A stretch of DNA of 12,619 nt, from contig DLMG01000298.1 in the NCBI GenBank assembly GCA_002479245.1, positions 1 to 12,619 on the forward strand, written 5' to 3'. Below the pieces are notes generated by a model. It was not told the origin of the DNA, did no database searches, and saw only the letters and a list, made by a program, of their open reading frames with translations. This document shows, in pieces, positions 1 to 6,179 of this stretch; the first letter of the stretch is position 1; every line of letters begins with the position of its first letter. The DNA comes from Verrucomicrobia subdivision 3 bacterium UBA7542. Its GTDB lineage: Bacteria; Verrucomicrobiota; Verrucomicrobiia; Limisphaerales; UBA11358. Position numbers and translations under genes: made by a program.

Positions 1-30
1 TTGGAAACACCCTCCAACGGGATATTTCGA

Positions 31-489
31 ATGCTTTTCGGCGTAAACGCCACCAGGTCCGCAGTCGTTATTGCTGAGACCAGGGGTGCGGGCGGCAAGT
101 TCGTTGTCACTGCCATCCGGCCGATTCCGTTTCAAGTCCGCTCCGGGGACGATCTGGCCGAACTGCTGCAAAGTCTCATCACCCCTTTCGACCGCAAGGG
201 CAGGGGCGCCGGTTCCGTCATTGCCCTGTTGAAATGCTCGTCGGGCCGGTTTGGTTCCTGTCTGGAAGCGATCAAGGGAGAGGCGATGGTCGAACTCGCG
301 GCTGCCCAACGCGGCCTCCGCGTCGTCAAGGTTGCGCCCCAAAGTCTCAAGAAGACACTCGGCTGTGCGACGGATCAAAAGTGGCGGGACCGTGCGGCGG
401 AACTATTCAATCCCGACGGCAAACAGCGGAACTGGTCCAAGGGCGCAGCCGGAGCAGTGGCCGTCGCCTTCAAAGTTGCTGGAGAGTGA
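31..489 (+). CDS. RuvC/RNase H-fold-like small protein (DUF3010-like), function unknown
   Basis: The product is 152 residues from the ATG at 31; the frame is open back to the window edge (TTG at 1), so a longer or truncated form is possible. I prefer 31 because a weak GGGA lies 8 nt upstream and the first beta strand (LFGVNATRSAVVIAE) starts immediately after, as expected for an RNase H/RuvC-like fold. Later blocks fit that fold: a strand (SVIALLKCSSG), a Gly-Glu helix (AIKGEAMVELAAAQRG), a strand and a C-terminal helix. The overall pattern recalls DUF3010 proteins, which are predicted RuvC-like, but the acidic catalytic residues of true resolvases are not clearly present. Function is unknown and the family call is an inference. 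It is followed by the degraded spacer before the Rieske gene and has no operon partner in view. Confidence 0.7.
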   Translation: MLFGVNATRSAVVIAETRGAGGKFVVTAIRPIPFQVRSGDDLAELLQSLITPFDRKGRGAGSVIALLKCSSGRFGSCLEAIKGEAMVELAAAQRGLRVVKVAPQSLKKTLGCATDQKWRDRAAELFNPDGKQRNWSKGAAGAVAVAFKVAGE

Positions 490-511
490 CCCGGGTTAAA
501 CAACTAAATGC

Positions 512-561
512 TCATTCTTTCTCCCGCTTCACCAGCACGCGCTCGATGCGGCGGTTGGGAA
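512..561 (-). pseudogene. Remnant of an OmpA-like protein C-terminus
   Basis: On the minus strand the frame ending in TGA at 512-514 finishes with PNRRIERVLVKREKE. NRR-[IV]-E followed by a hydrophobic strand is the usual end of the OmpA/MotB peptidoglycan-binding domain. Upstream of about 561 (higher coordinates) the frame no longer resembles any domain and runs antisense to the ThiC-like tail and the Rieske gene. I read it as a truncated tail left by a deletion. The match is only about 15 residues long, so chance similarity is possible. Confidence 0.3.
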
Positions 562-564
562 CCG

Positions 565-657
565 GGCGTGGCTGAAGAACAGGCACTGAAAGCCGGGATG
601 GAACAAAAGGCTCGCGAATTTGTGGAAAAGGGGGCAGAGGTTTGCGCGAAGGCGTGA
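565..657 (+). pseudogene. Remnant of ThiC (phosphomethylpyrimidine synthase) C-terminus
   Basis: The plus frame from about 565 to the TGA at 655-657 reads AEEQALKAGMEQKAREFVEKG followed by AEVCAKA. This is the shape of the extreme C-terminus of ThiC, the radical-SAM HMP-P synthase of thiamine synthesis, whose proteins end in a pattern like EEAL-x-x-GM-[ED]-x-[KM]-[AS]-x-EF-x-x-[KG]-G-x-E-[IL]-Y. A Cys stands where Tyr is usual. The upstream part of this frame (from an ATG at 508) is unlike ThiC: the CxxCxxxxC cluster region and the CSMKI block before the tail are missing. Only the last 28 or so codons survive. The Rieske gene starts 22 nt after the stop, as if it once followed thiC. Confidence 0.5.
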
Positions 658-679
658 TGCACCGTCCGACAACAACATC

Positions 680-1042
680 ATGAACTACACGAAGACCATC
701 GCCGTTTCCGAACTTCCCGAAGGAACGCAAAAAACGGTGACGTTCGCGGGGCGGGTTGTCGCCCTGTTTCATCACGGAGGGAAAATCACCGCAATCTGCG
801 GCTCATGCCCCCACCAAGGCGGCCCGCTGGCCGAAGGAAAAGTCGAGCGCGGAGCGGACGGGGTGCTGCGCGTCGTGTGTCCATGGCACGGCTGGAAGTT
901 CGACATTGCGACCGGCAACATGCCCTTGGAACTCGGGGTGCGGCAGGCGGTGCATGATGTCAAAATTCAGGATGGCATTATCTTCGTGTCGGACACGCCA
1001 TCGGTCCCGGCGATTCTGCCTCCGAAACGTGATGATCTGTAG
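680..1042 (+). CDS. Rieske [2Fe-2S] ferredoxin-type protein
   Basis: A 120-residue single-domain Rieske protein, probably a soluble cytoplasmic electron carrier or the small ferredoxin partner of an oxygenase or nitrite-reductase-type system. Both cluster motifs are intact: C43-P-H45-QGGPL and C67-PW-H70-GWKFD, giving the two Cys and two His ligands of a [2Fe-2S] Rieske centre. The length matches NirD/BphF-type proteins, and there is no membrane segment or signal peptide. I chose the ATG at 680 because MNYTKTIAVSELPEG starts exactly where the first Rieske strand begins; the TTG at 620 would add an unrelated 20-residue leader read from the ThiC-like tail region. It ends in TAG, abutting the large palindrome and convergent with the VOC gene. 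No reductase or oxygenase alpha subunit is adjacent, so its partner is unknown. Confidence 0.9.
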   Translation: MNYTKTIAVSELPEGTQKTVTFAGRVVALFHHGGKITAICGSCPHQGGPLAEGKVERGADGVLRVVCPWHGWKFDIATGNMPLELGVRQAVHDVKIQDGIIFVSDTPSVPAILPPKRDDL

Positions 1043-1162
1043 CAGCCTGCAGAAAACACCTTTCTTTCGTAGTCGCCGACGTGAGTCGGCGCAAATTCCC
1101 TATACAAATCGAAGGAAGTTCAGCGCCGACTCACGTCGGCGGCTACTTTTTCAACGGGCTGC
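1042..1162. repeat. REPIN-like imperfect palindrome between convergent genes
   Basis: Core arms of 24 bp lie at 1069-1092 and 1123-1146 and match in reverse complement at 23 of 24 positions, around a 30-nt centre. Each arm holds its own hairpin (CGCCGAC-GTGA-GTCGGCG, 7-bp stem), so the DNA can fold as one long cruciform or two small stems. Outside the core, 1042-1056 and the region ending at 1162 are still related in reverse complement (GCAGCC-YG...GAAAA, 12 of 15). The element fills the gap between the Rieske TAG (1040-1042) and the VOC TAG (1143-1145), and the latter lies inside the right arm. A TTTTT run at 1147-1151 follows the right arm, so it could serve as a terminator for the Rieske transcript. 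Copy number elsewhere in the genome cannot be seen here. Confidence 0.85.
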
Positions 1163-1730
1163 CTGGTCGCAGCGGAGTTTTCACACAACTGGCTGCGTCA
1201 GTATCTGCGGAAATGCTGCGGCTGGTCCCGTTCGGCGGCTCCTTGAGCAGTTTTTCCAGATCCAGAGGACGCGTGAACATCGCCAGATCGCCGTCCGGCG
1301 TGTGCGGCCATTGTTCCTTCGGCCGGTCCCGGTAAAGCTCCACGCCGTTGCCGTCCGGATCGCGCAAATAAAGCGCCTCGCTCACGCCGTGGTCGGCTGC
1401 GCCGTCCAGCTCGATGCCCGCCGCGAGCAGGCGGCGCAACGCGTCGGCGAGCAGGGCGCGGGTGGGATAGAGAATTGCCAGATGATACAAACCGGTCGCG
1501 CTTTGCGGCGGCGGCGAACCACCGTGACTTTCCCAGGTGTTCAGGCCGATTTGATGATGATAGCCGCCGGCGGAAACAAAGGCCGCCTGCGTTCCGAAGC
1601 GCTGCATGAGTTCAAAGCCCAGCACGCCACAGTAAAATCCCAGCGCGCGCTCCAGGTCGGCCACTTTGAGATGCACGTGGCCGATGCTGACGCCGGGAGC
1701 GATGGGATTGAAGTTTTTGCCGGAGTTCAT
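1143..1730 (-). CDS. VOC-family ring-cleavage dioxygenase (CatE/MhqO-like)
   Basis: A 195-residue vicinal-oxygen-chelate protein of the catechol-2,3-dioxygenase type, probably cytoplasmic and dependent on Fe(II) or Mn(II). Two beta-alpha-beta modules are visible, about 17-75 and 80-133. The expected metal triad is present: H18 in GHVHLKVAD, H83 in LYHLAI, and E131 in DPDGNGVELY. YHHQIGLNTWES at 57-68 is a typical CatE-type block. The last gene of the operon, it starts 7 nt after the DoxX stop. Residues from about 165 to the end (PPNGTSRS...GSPLKK) look like low-complexity tail rather than domain, and the final codons plus the TAG stop are read from the palindrome. By family the substrate would be a catechol or hydroquinone; the exact substrate is unknown. 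A glyoxalase or fosfomycin-resistance role is less likely from the motif wording. Confidence 0.88.
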   Translation of the reverse strand: MNSGKNFNPIAPGVSIGHVHLKVADLERALGFYCGVLGFELMQRFGTQAAFVSAGGYHHQIGLNTWESHGGSPPPQSATGLYHLAILYPTRALLADALRRLLAAGIELDGAADHGVSEALYLRDPDGNGVELYRDRPKEQWPHTPDGDLAMFTRPLDLEKLLKEPPNGTSRSISADTDAASCVKTPLRPGSPLKK

Positions 1731-1737
1731 GGATTCA

Positions 1738-2217
1738 TCAGGTTGTGGCTGCGGCTTTGCCAGCGGTCAATTTGCGCTGAATCACCGCGTCCAGGGACGC
1801 TTTGCCCGCGCCGTGGATCAACACGACGAGCGCGAGGCCGATGGCGAGCAGATGATATTCAAAACCCTCGCCCTTTTGGTTGCCAAACCAATTCATGAAA
1901 AAACCGTTCGCCCCATGCACGGTGGCGATGGCGACGACCATGTTGGTGGCGATGCCGAAGGCGGCCACGCGGCTGAGCAGTCCGGTGATCAACCCGAGCG
2001 AGCCGGCGAACTCCGCGAGTATTGCCAGAAATGCGAGCGCAGCGGGGATGTGCATGGCGCCGGTGAAGGAGTTCATCGTGCCGCTGAAGCCGTACCCGCC
2101 GAACCAGCCGAGCATTTTCTGCGCGCCGTGCGGAAACATCACGATACCGAGCATGAGCCGCGCGATGAGCGGCGCGGAACTGTTGTTGGTTTTGAAGAGA
2201 AGCTGGATGGCTTTCAT
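1738..2217 (-). CDS. DoxX-family membrane protein
   Basis: A 159-residue integral membrane protein of the DoxX/MhqP type with four predicted hydrophobic segments (about 17-33, 58-80, 85-102 and 118-137). The DoxX signature RLMLGIVMFPHGAQKMLGWFGG lies at the first segment, starting near residue 20, and GF..TM...P..LA..AI.AEF.G opens the second. DoxX proteins are associated with quinone- and thiol-stress systems; their chemistry is not firmly established, though some act with oxidoreductases at the membrane. Start is the ATG at 2215-2217; no strong ribosome site is visible. It sits third in the operon, 34 nt after the WrbA-type gene and 7 nt before the VOC gene, the same company as MhqP keeps with MhqO in Bacillus. 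Confidence 0.9.
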   Translation of the reverse strand: MKAIQLLFKTNNSSAPLIARLMLGIVMFPHGAQKMLGWFGGYGFSGTMNSFTGAMHIPAALAFLAILAEFAGSLGLITGLLSRVAAFGIATNMVVAIATVHGANGFFMNWFGNQKGEGFEYHLLAIGLALVVLIHGAGKASLDAVIQRKLTAGKAAATT

Positions 2218-2251
2218 AAATCGCCTGTCAGTTTGTTTTGGTTTGCCGGAG

Positions 2252-2851
2252 TTACTTCTTCAGTTTCGCCGCGACACTGGCGACGTGTTTGCCCTGGAAG
2301 CGCGCCATGGCCAGTTCTTTGGCGCTGGGCTGGCGCGAACCGTCCGGGCCGGCAATCGTGGCCGCGCCATAAGGGCTGCCACCCTTGAGTTCGCTGATGT
2401 CGGTCAACTCAGGGCAGGCGTAGGGCAGGCCGGTGTAGATCATGCCGTGGTGCAGCAACGTCGGGATGAACGTGAGGATGGTGGATTCGTTGCCGCCGCC
2501 CGTGCCGGTGCTGACAAAGACGCTGGCGACCTTGCCGACGAGCGCGCCGCTCATCCACAGGCCACCGGTCTGGTCGAGAAAATTGCGCATCTGCGCCGCC
2601 ATGTTGCCGAAGCGCGTCGGCGTGCCGAAGATGATGGCGTCGTAGTCGCCGAGTTCCTTGGGTGAAGCGATGGGCGCCGCCTGGTCAACCTTCGCGCCGT
2701 GCTTTCTCGCGACCTCTTCCGGCACGAGTTCCGGCACGCGCTTGAGCGTCACTTCGACGCCGTCAATGGAGCGCGCGCCCTCCGCGATGGATTTGGCCAT
2801 CGTTTCGACGTGGCCGTACATGGAGTAATAGAGAACGAGTAATTTGGTCAT
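2252..2851 (-). CDS. wrbA: NAD(P)H:quinone oxidoreductase, type IV (WrbA-like flavoprotein)
   Basis: A 199-residue flavodoxin-fold FMN enzyme that reduces quinones by two electrons, which avoids semiquinone radicals. The length equals the WrbA family (about 198). FMN phosphate loop: Y9-SMYGHVETM-18. Isoalloxazine contact: [20 protein letters not shown] from residue 78. WrbA-specific block: GTGGGNEST at 116-124, then LLHHGM with the conserved His at 134, and a C-terminal [19 protein letters not shown]. The start is the ATG at 2849-2851; the frame stays open further upstream, but that part is a shadow of the pirin 3' end and is not a fusion. It starts 26 nt after the pirin stop and is followed by DoxX. 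The call is firm; the gene symbol is by family resemblance. Confidence 0.94.
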   Translation of the reverse strand: MTKLLVLYYSMYGHVETMAKSIAEGARSIDGVEVTLKRVPELVPEEVARKHGAKVDQAAPIASPKELGDYDAIIFGTPTRFGNMAAQMRNFLDQTGGLWMSGALVGKVASVFVSTGTGGGNESTILTFIPTLLHHGMIYTGLPYACPELTDISELKGGSPYGAATIAGPDGSRQPSAKELAMARFQGKHVASVAAKLKK

Positions 2852-2877
2852 AGGTTTGGATGCGGTTGTTGCTGGTT

Positions 2878-3573
2878 TTAGTTTAGATCGAACAGGAGCA
2901 CTTGCGACGGTTTGGCCGCCGCCAGTTTGAGATTGGATTTTCCGCTGACGGCAACGGCATCGCCGCCGGAGAGTGTTTTGCCGTTTATTTTCACTTCGCC
3001 TTCGGCAACGTGAATCCACGCGTGCCGGTCGCCCGCCAGCGAATGGGAAACAGCTTGTCCCGCTTCCAGCTTCGCGAGCCAGAGGTCGGCGTCCTGATGA
3101 ATCGCAATCGAGCCGTCGCGTCCTGTTTTGCTGGTCACGAGATGCCACGTGCCGGTGGCGGCATCCTTGAGCGACTTTTCACCCTAGCGGGGAGTCACAC
3201 CCTTGCGGTCGGGCTGAATCCAGATTTGCAGCAAATGCACCGCCTCGTCCTTGGCGGGGTTGAATTCGCTGTGCTGCACGCCCGTACCGGCGGCCATGTA
3301 TTGCACCTCGCCCGCGCGGATCACGCGACCGTTGCCCATTGAGTCCTTGTGCTCCAGCGCGCCGCTGAGGATGTAGGTGATGATTTCCATGTCGCGATGC
3401 GGATGCGTTCCGAAACCCATGCCGGGCATGACGAGATCGTCGTTGATGACGCGCAGGCTGCGGAAGCCCATCCATTGCGGGTTGTAATAATCCCCGAAGC
3501 TGAACGTATGATACGTGTCCAGCCAGCCGTGTTCGGCGTGGCCGCGTTCATTTGCTTTCCGAATTTTCATCAT
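2878..3573 (-). pseudogene. Pirin (YhhW-like) with an in-frame TAG at 3184-3186
   Basis: Pirins are bicupin iron proteins; YhhW of E. coli has quercetin 2,3-dioxygenase activity and is 231 residues. This frame runs from ATG ATG at 3573/3570 to TAA at 2878-2880, about 230 codons. The N-cupin is intact: metal ligands H56 and H58 (THPHRDME) and H100 and E102 (VQHSEFNP), numbered from the second Met. Codon 129 is TAG, directly after GVTPR. The same frame then continues as [25 protein letters not shown], into the C-cupin and ending LLFDLN. Pirins normally carry a Tyr or similar residue at the site (P-x-Y-x-x-K). No base is gained or lost. The product is therefore either a 128-residue N-cupin alone or none; a GTG at 3138 could restart the C-half. 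First gene of the operon, divergent from LysR. Causes could be a recent nonsense mutation, a sequencing error, or readthrough. Confidence 0.88.
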
Positions 3574-3685
3574 GGCAAGACTATGCCACGCCGCTGGTGG
3601 ATGTGGGAAAGACCAAGTTTCTTGCCTCAGCATAATCAAAGAGCATGGTGCTCGTCCAGACTGGTGCTGACCCCAACCGATAAAT

Positions 3686-3729
3686 GCCCGCCGGTCGGCT
3701 TACCAACACATGGCTACCAACCGGCGGGC
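3686..3729. repeat. 13-bp inverted repeat (stem-loop) upstream of LysR
   Basis: Arms GCCCGCCGGTCGG (3686-3698) and CCAACCGGCGGGC (3717-3729) pair at 12 of 13 positions around an 18-nt loop. The element lies in the pirin/LysR divergent spacer. It has no T-run, so it is not a classical terminator on either strand; it could be a mobile palindrome or an untranslated-leader hairpin. Confidence 0.7.
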
Positions 3730-3739
3730 GGCCTAGTGG

Positions 3740-3762
3740 CCGTGCCAAGGGGATTGGCACGG
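3740..3762. repeat. Perfect 9-bp stem-loop in the pirin/LysR spacer
   Basis: CCGTGCCAA, a 5-nt loop GGGGA, then TTGGCACGG form a perfect 9-bp hairpin 10 nt after the preceding dyad. There is no following T-run in either direction. Its place between divergent genes suits an operator or leader structure, but no function can be assigned from sequence alone. Confidence 0.65.
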
Positions 3763-3935
3763 GATAATGTCAGCATTCCGGCTGCCAAATTCAGGCACTG
3801 CCGCGTTCACAAATCGCTTGGCGGGAAAACGCCCGCAATGACGGCAGGACTGACTGACCATGTTTGGACAGAGGTTAAACTTTTATCAGCACCAATCTAG
3901 CCATGCACCATGCCAAAGAGTATGCTCGGCCGCGC

Positions 3936-4829
3936 ATGGAACTGCGCCATCTACGTTATTTCGTGGCCGTAGCTGAAGCCGAAAACGTCTCGCGCGCCGC
4001 GCTGAAACTGCACGTGTCACAACCGGCGTTGAGCCGGCAGATTCGCGACTTGGAGGAGGAACTCGGCTTTGCGCTTTTGGAACGCAGCGCCAAATCCGTG
4101 CGCCTGACCGACGCGGGGAAAACCTTTCAAGGCGAAGCGCGCGCCGTTCTCCAGCGCGTGGAGGAGGCGTTGAAAAAAACGCGCGCCGTTGCCACGGGCG
4201 GGCGCGGCGAACTTCACGTCGGCTATGCGCCGTCACTCACCGTGCGGATCCTGCCGCCGACCCTGCGCGCCTTTCAGGCCGGGTCGCCCAACGTGCGCGT
4301 GCTCCTGCACGATTTGTCCACCGAGGAGATGCTCGCCCAACTGCGCGACGGCGCGCTGCAGATCGCCTTTCTCGTGCGTCCCACCCGGGCCATGTTGCGC
4401 GGGCTGCGTTTTGCGGAACTCATGCGCGATTCCCTGTGCCTGGCCGTCGCGCCCAAACATCCCTTCGCCCGGCGGCGAACCGTGCGGCTGGCGGAGCTCG
4501 TGCGTGAACCGCTGATCGCCTACAGCCGCAAAGAGTATCCCGAGTATCACGAATTACTGGCGGAATACTTCGCGACCATCAAAAGCAGACCGCAAATCGC
4601 CGAGGAACACGACGGCATCGCCAGCCTGATCGCCGCGGTCGAAGCCGGCGGCGGCGTGGCGCTGGTGTCGGAGTCGGTGGCCTGCCTCGCCGGGCCGCGC
4701 CTGAAATTCATCCCCCTTTCACCCGCGCCCGAGCCTTTGGTCATAGGTGCTGTCTGGTCCGAGAAAGGGCTGGCTCCTGCTGCCGAACGATTTTTGAAAT
4801 GTGCGAAAGACACGGTTTTGGAGAAATGA
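3936..4829 (+). CDS. LysR-family transcriptional regulator
   Basis: A 297-residue LysR-type DNA-binding regulator. The N-terminal winged helix-turn-helix is canonical: MELRHLRYFVAVAEAENVSR opens it, then AALKLHVSQPALSRQIRDLE carries the recognition helix (about residues 15-40), followed by LGFALLERSAKSVRLTDAG. The linker helix and a type-2 periplasmic-binding effector domain follow (about 90-290: GELHVGYAPSL, LRDGALQIAFL, AVAPKHPFA, EAGGGVALVSE). I chose the ATG at 3936 because LysR proteins begin M-x-L-[RH]-x-L-[RK]-[YH]-F; the ATG at 3903 adds 11 residues with no family support. It is transcribed away from the pirin-WrbA-DoxX-VOC operon, the usual LysR arrangement, so I infer it controls that operon in response to a phenolic or quinone ligand. 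The ligand is not deducible. Confidence 0.95.
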   Translation: MELRHLRYFVAVAEAENVSRAALKLHVSQPALSRQIRDLEEELGFALLERSAKSVRLTDAGKTFQGEARAVLQRVEEALKKTRAVATGGRGELHVGYAPSLTVRILPPTLRAFQAGSPNVRVLLHDLSTEEMLAQLRDGALQIAFLVRPTRAMLRGLRFAELMRDSLCLAVAPKHPFARRRTVRLAELVREPLIAYSRKEYPEYHELLAEYFATIKSRPQIAEEHDGIASLIAAVEAGGGVALVSESVACLAGPRLKFIPLSPAPEPLVIGAVWSEKGLAPAAERFLKCAKDTVLEK

Positions 4830-4848
4830 TGAGCGCCTGGCGCATAAC

Positions 4849-5670
4849 ATGAAAACCAAAGACATTCGCAAGCTGGCAGCGAATCCGCGGTTCATCCCGG
4901 GGGTTTACAATTACTGCGACCGGTGGTGCGAGCGGTGTCCGTTGTCGAATCATTGCCTTAATCATGCCATGGAGCAGGCGGAAGATGACGGCGATCCAGC
5001 GGCGCGCGATTTGTCGAACCGGAAGTTTTGGGACCGGCTCCATCGAAAATTCCAAGGCACGCTGGAAATGCTTCATGAGGATGCCAGGGCGCGCGGGATT
5101 GATCTGGAGGATCCGAAGTTGCAGGCGGAAGTAAAAGCGCAGGAACGCGCAGAACGGCGGCTGGCAGCAAAAAATCGTCCACTTACGCGGGCGGCAATGG
5201 CTTATGTGAAAGCGGCTGATAAATGGTTTGAGGCGGCGCGGCCCATTTTCACTGCGAAAGGAATCGAGCTGGAGACTTTGGCGCGGTTGGAAGCCGGCAA
5301 TCCACGGGCGGAAGCGGCGGAGCTGTCGGAGTACGTGGAGGTCATCCGGTGGTATCAGCATTTCATCTATGTGAAGTTGTGCCGGGCGATTGAGTCGCGG
5401 GCGAGCGAGGAACTGGAAACGGACGGGGAGATGAAGCAATTCCCGAAGGACTCCGACGGTTCGGCGAAGATTGCACTCATTGCGATAGACCGCTCGATCA
5501 GCGCCTGGGCGGGATTGCGCGAGGCGCTGGTAGATGACCCGGACAACATCCTGGATTTGCTGGCGCAACTCGCAGCGATCCGCCGCGAAACAGGAAAATT
5601 ATTTCCCGAAGCCCGCGCGTTTGTGCGTGCGGGTTTCGACGAAACTAAAGCGGTTCCAGCAGGCACATGA
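4849..5670 (+). CDS. Conserved hypothetical protein with a four-Cys cluster
   Basis: A 273-residue cytoplasmic protein of unknown function. Near the N-terminus C23-x3-C27-x2-C30-x5-C36 (YCDRWCERCPLSNHC) forms a likely metal site, either an Fe-S cluster or zinc. The CDRWCERC wording recurs in uncharacterised bacterial proteins as I remember it; no function is known to me. The rest is mainly helical and charged, with no membrane segment or signal: an amphipathic region at about 75-115 rich in Glu, Lys and Arg, then helices containing YVKAADKWFEAARPIF and YVEVIRWYQHFIYVKLCRA. The start at 4849 is supported by the clean MKTKDIRKLAANPRF opening; an upstream frame back to 4801 overlaps LysR. It begins 19 nt after LysR ends and overlaps the next gene by ATGA, so those two are almost certainly made together. 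Confidence 0.85.
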   Translation: MKTKDIRKLAANPRFIPGVYNYCDRWCERCPLSNHCLNHAMEQAEDDGDPAARDLSNRKFWDRLHRKFQGTLEMLHEDARARGIDLEDPKLQAEVKAQERAERRLAAKNRPLTRAAMAYVKAADKWFEAARPIFTAKGIELETLARLEAGNPRAEAAELSEYVEVIRWYQHFIYVKLCRAIESRASEELETDGEMKQFPKDSDGSAKIALIAIDRSISAWAGLREALVDDPDNILDLLAQLAAIRRETGKLFPEARAFVRAGFDETKAVPAGT

Positions 5671-6080
5671 ACACAGCCTCCCAAGACCTCCCGCGCCATC
5701 TCGGCGTGCTGCGCGAGCGGATGCTGCATCCCACCGACTATGAGCTGGCGCTGAATTATTTTCTGGAGGAGTTCGCCGGCGATATGAAGTTTCTGGACGC
5801 TTCCGAACCGGATGCCGCGCCGCATTTGCTGGCGGTGCTGGCGCACGTGGCTTCGAAGGCGCTGGGCCGGAAGGTGGCGTTCGATGAAGCGAAACTGTTT
5901 TTGCTGCGCGAGCATCGGTTTTATCACGGCAACGCGGCGGTCGCCGGGCGCGTATTGCTGTTCTTCTATTTCCAGGAAGCCGACACGGGGCTCGCCGCGT
6001 TGATTCCCGGGACCCGCGGGGCGATGGAGGTTGCACGTTTCCGGTTGACGGCAGGTTTGCCCGATCCGCGGAAAAATTGA
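5667..6080 (+). CDS. Hypothetical protein coupled to the four-Cys protein
   Basis: A 137-residue soluble protein I do not recognise. Its ATG overlaps the stop of the four-Cys gene in ATGA (5667-5670), which implies translational coupling and probably a shared complex or process. The sequence is largely helical (MLHPTDYELALNYFLEEFAG, then APHLLAVLAHVASKALG and AKLFLLREHRFYHGNAAVAG), with a hydrophobic strand GRVLLFFYFQEADTGLAAL and a C-terminal MEVARFRLTAGLPDP. A single conserved-looking His/Arg patch, REHRFYHGN, stands out. No signal peptide, membrane span or Cys cluster. About 100 nt of featureless spacer follow before the hydrolase. Confidence 0.8.
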   Translation: MNTASQDLPRHLGVLRERMLHPTDYELALNYFLEEFAGDMKFLDASEPDAAPHLLAVLAHVASKALGRKVAFDEAKLFLLREHRFYHGNAAVAGRVLLFFYFQEADTGLAALIPGTRGAMEVARFRLTAGLPDPRKN

Positions 6081-6179
6081 ATCTGTTTCCTGGAGCCGCA
6101 CCGGCCGGGAATACGGCGTGAATTGCTGCCAGTTGCGCAGAGAAGTAACATTTCCACTTCGCCGTTCGTCTTGGATGGC

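Larger units (their letters stand above)
3574..3935. other. Divergent pirin/LysR control region
   Basis: About 360 bases without a credible gene separate the pirin operon (-) from LysR (+). They should hold both promoters and any LysR operator. I see three dyads: GAGCA-TGG-TGCTC at 3641-3653, and two longer stem-loops at 3686-3729 and 3740-3762 listed separately. I could not pick out a convincing -35/-10 pair or an unambiguous T-N11-A LysR box. Open frames through this stretch have no recognisable protein character. Confidence 0.5.

Noticed and set aside
2252..3148. A WrbA protein with a 99-residue N-terminal extension
   Set aside because: The extension overlaps the 3' part of pirin in another frame, is Arg-rich and domain-free, and the WrbA family begins exactly at the ATG at 2851.
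2878..3573. TAG reassigned to an amino acid in this organism
   Set aside because: TAG ends the Rieske gene (1040-1042), the VOC gene (1143-1145) and the giant gene (7189-7191) at the natural ends of these proteins, so it acts as a normal stop here.
3349..3900. Plus-strand open frame antisense to pirin and running through the divergent spacer
   Set aside because: No domain features; its first half is antisense to the conserved N-cupin and its second half crosses the stem-loops.
4915..4956. Radical SAM enzyme call from CX3CX2C
   Set aside because: The spacing matches, but no (beta/alpha) barrel strands or SAM-binding GGE motif follow, a fourth Cys is close by, and the body is helical.
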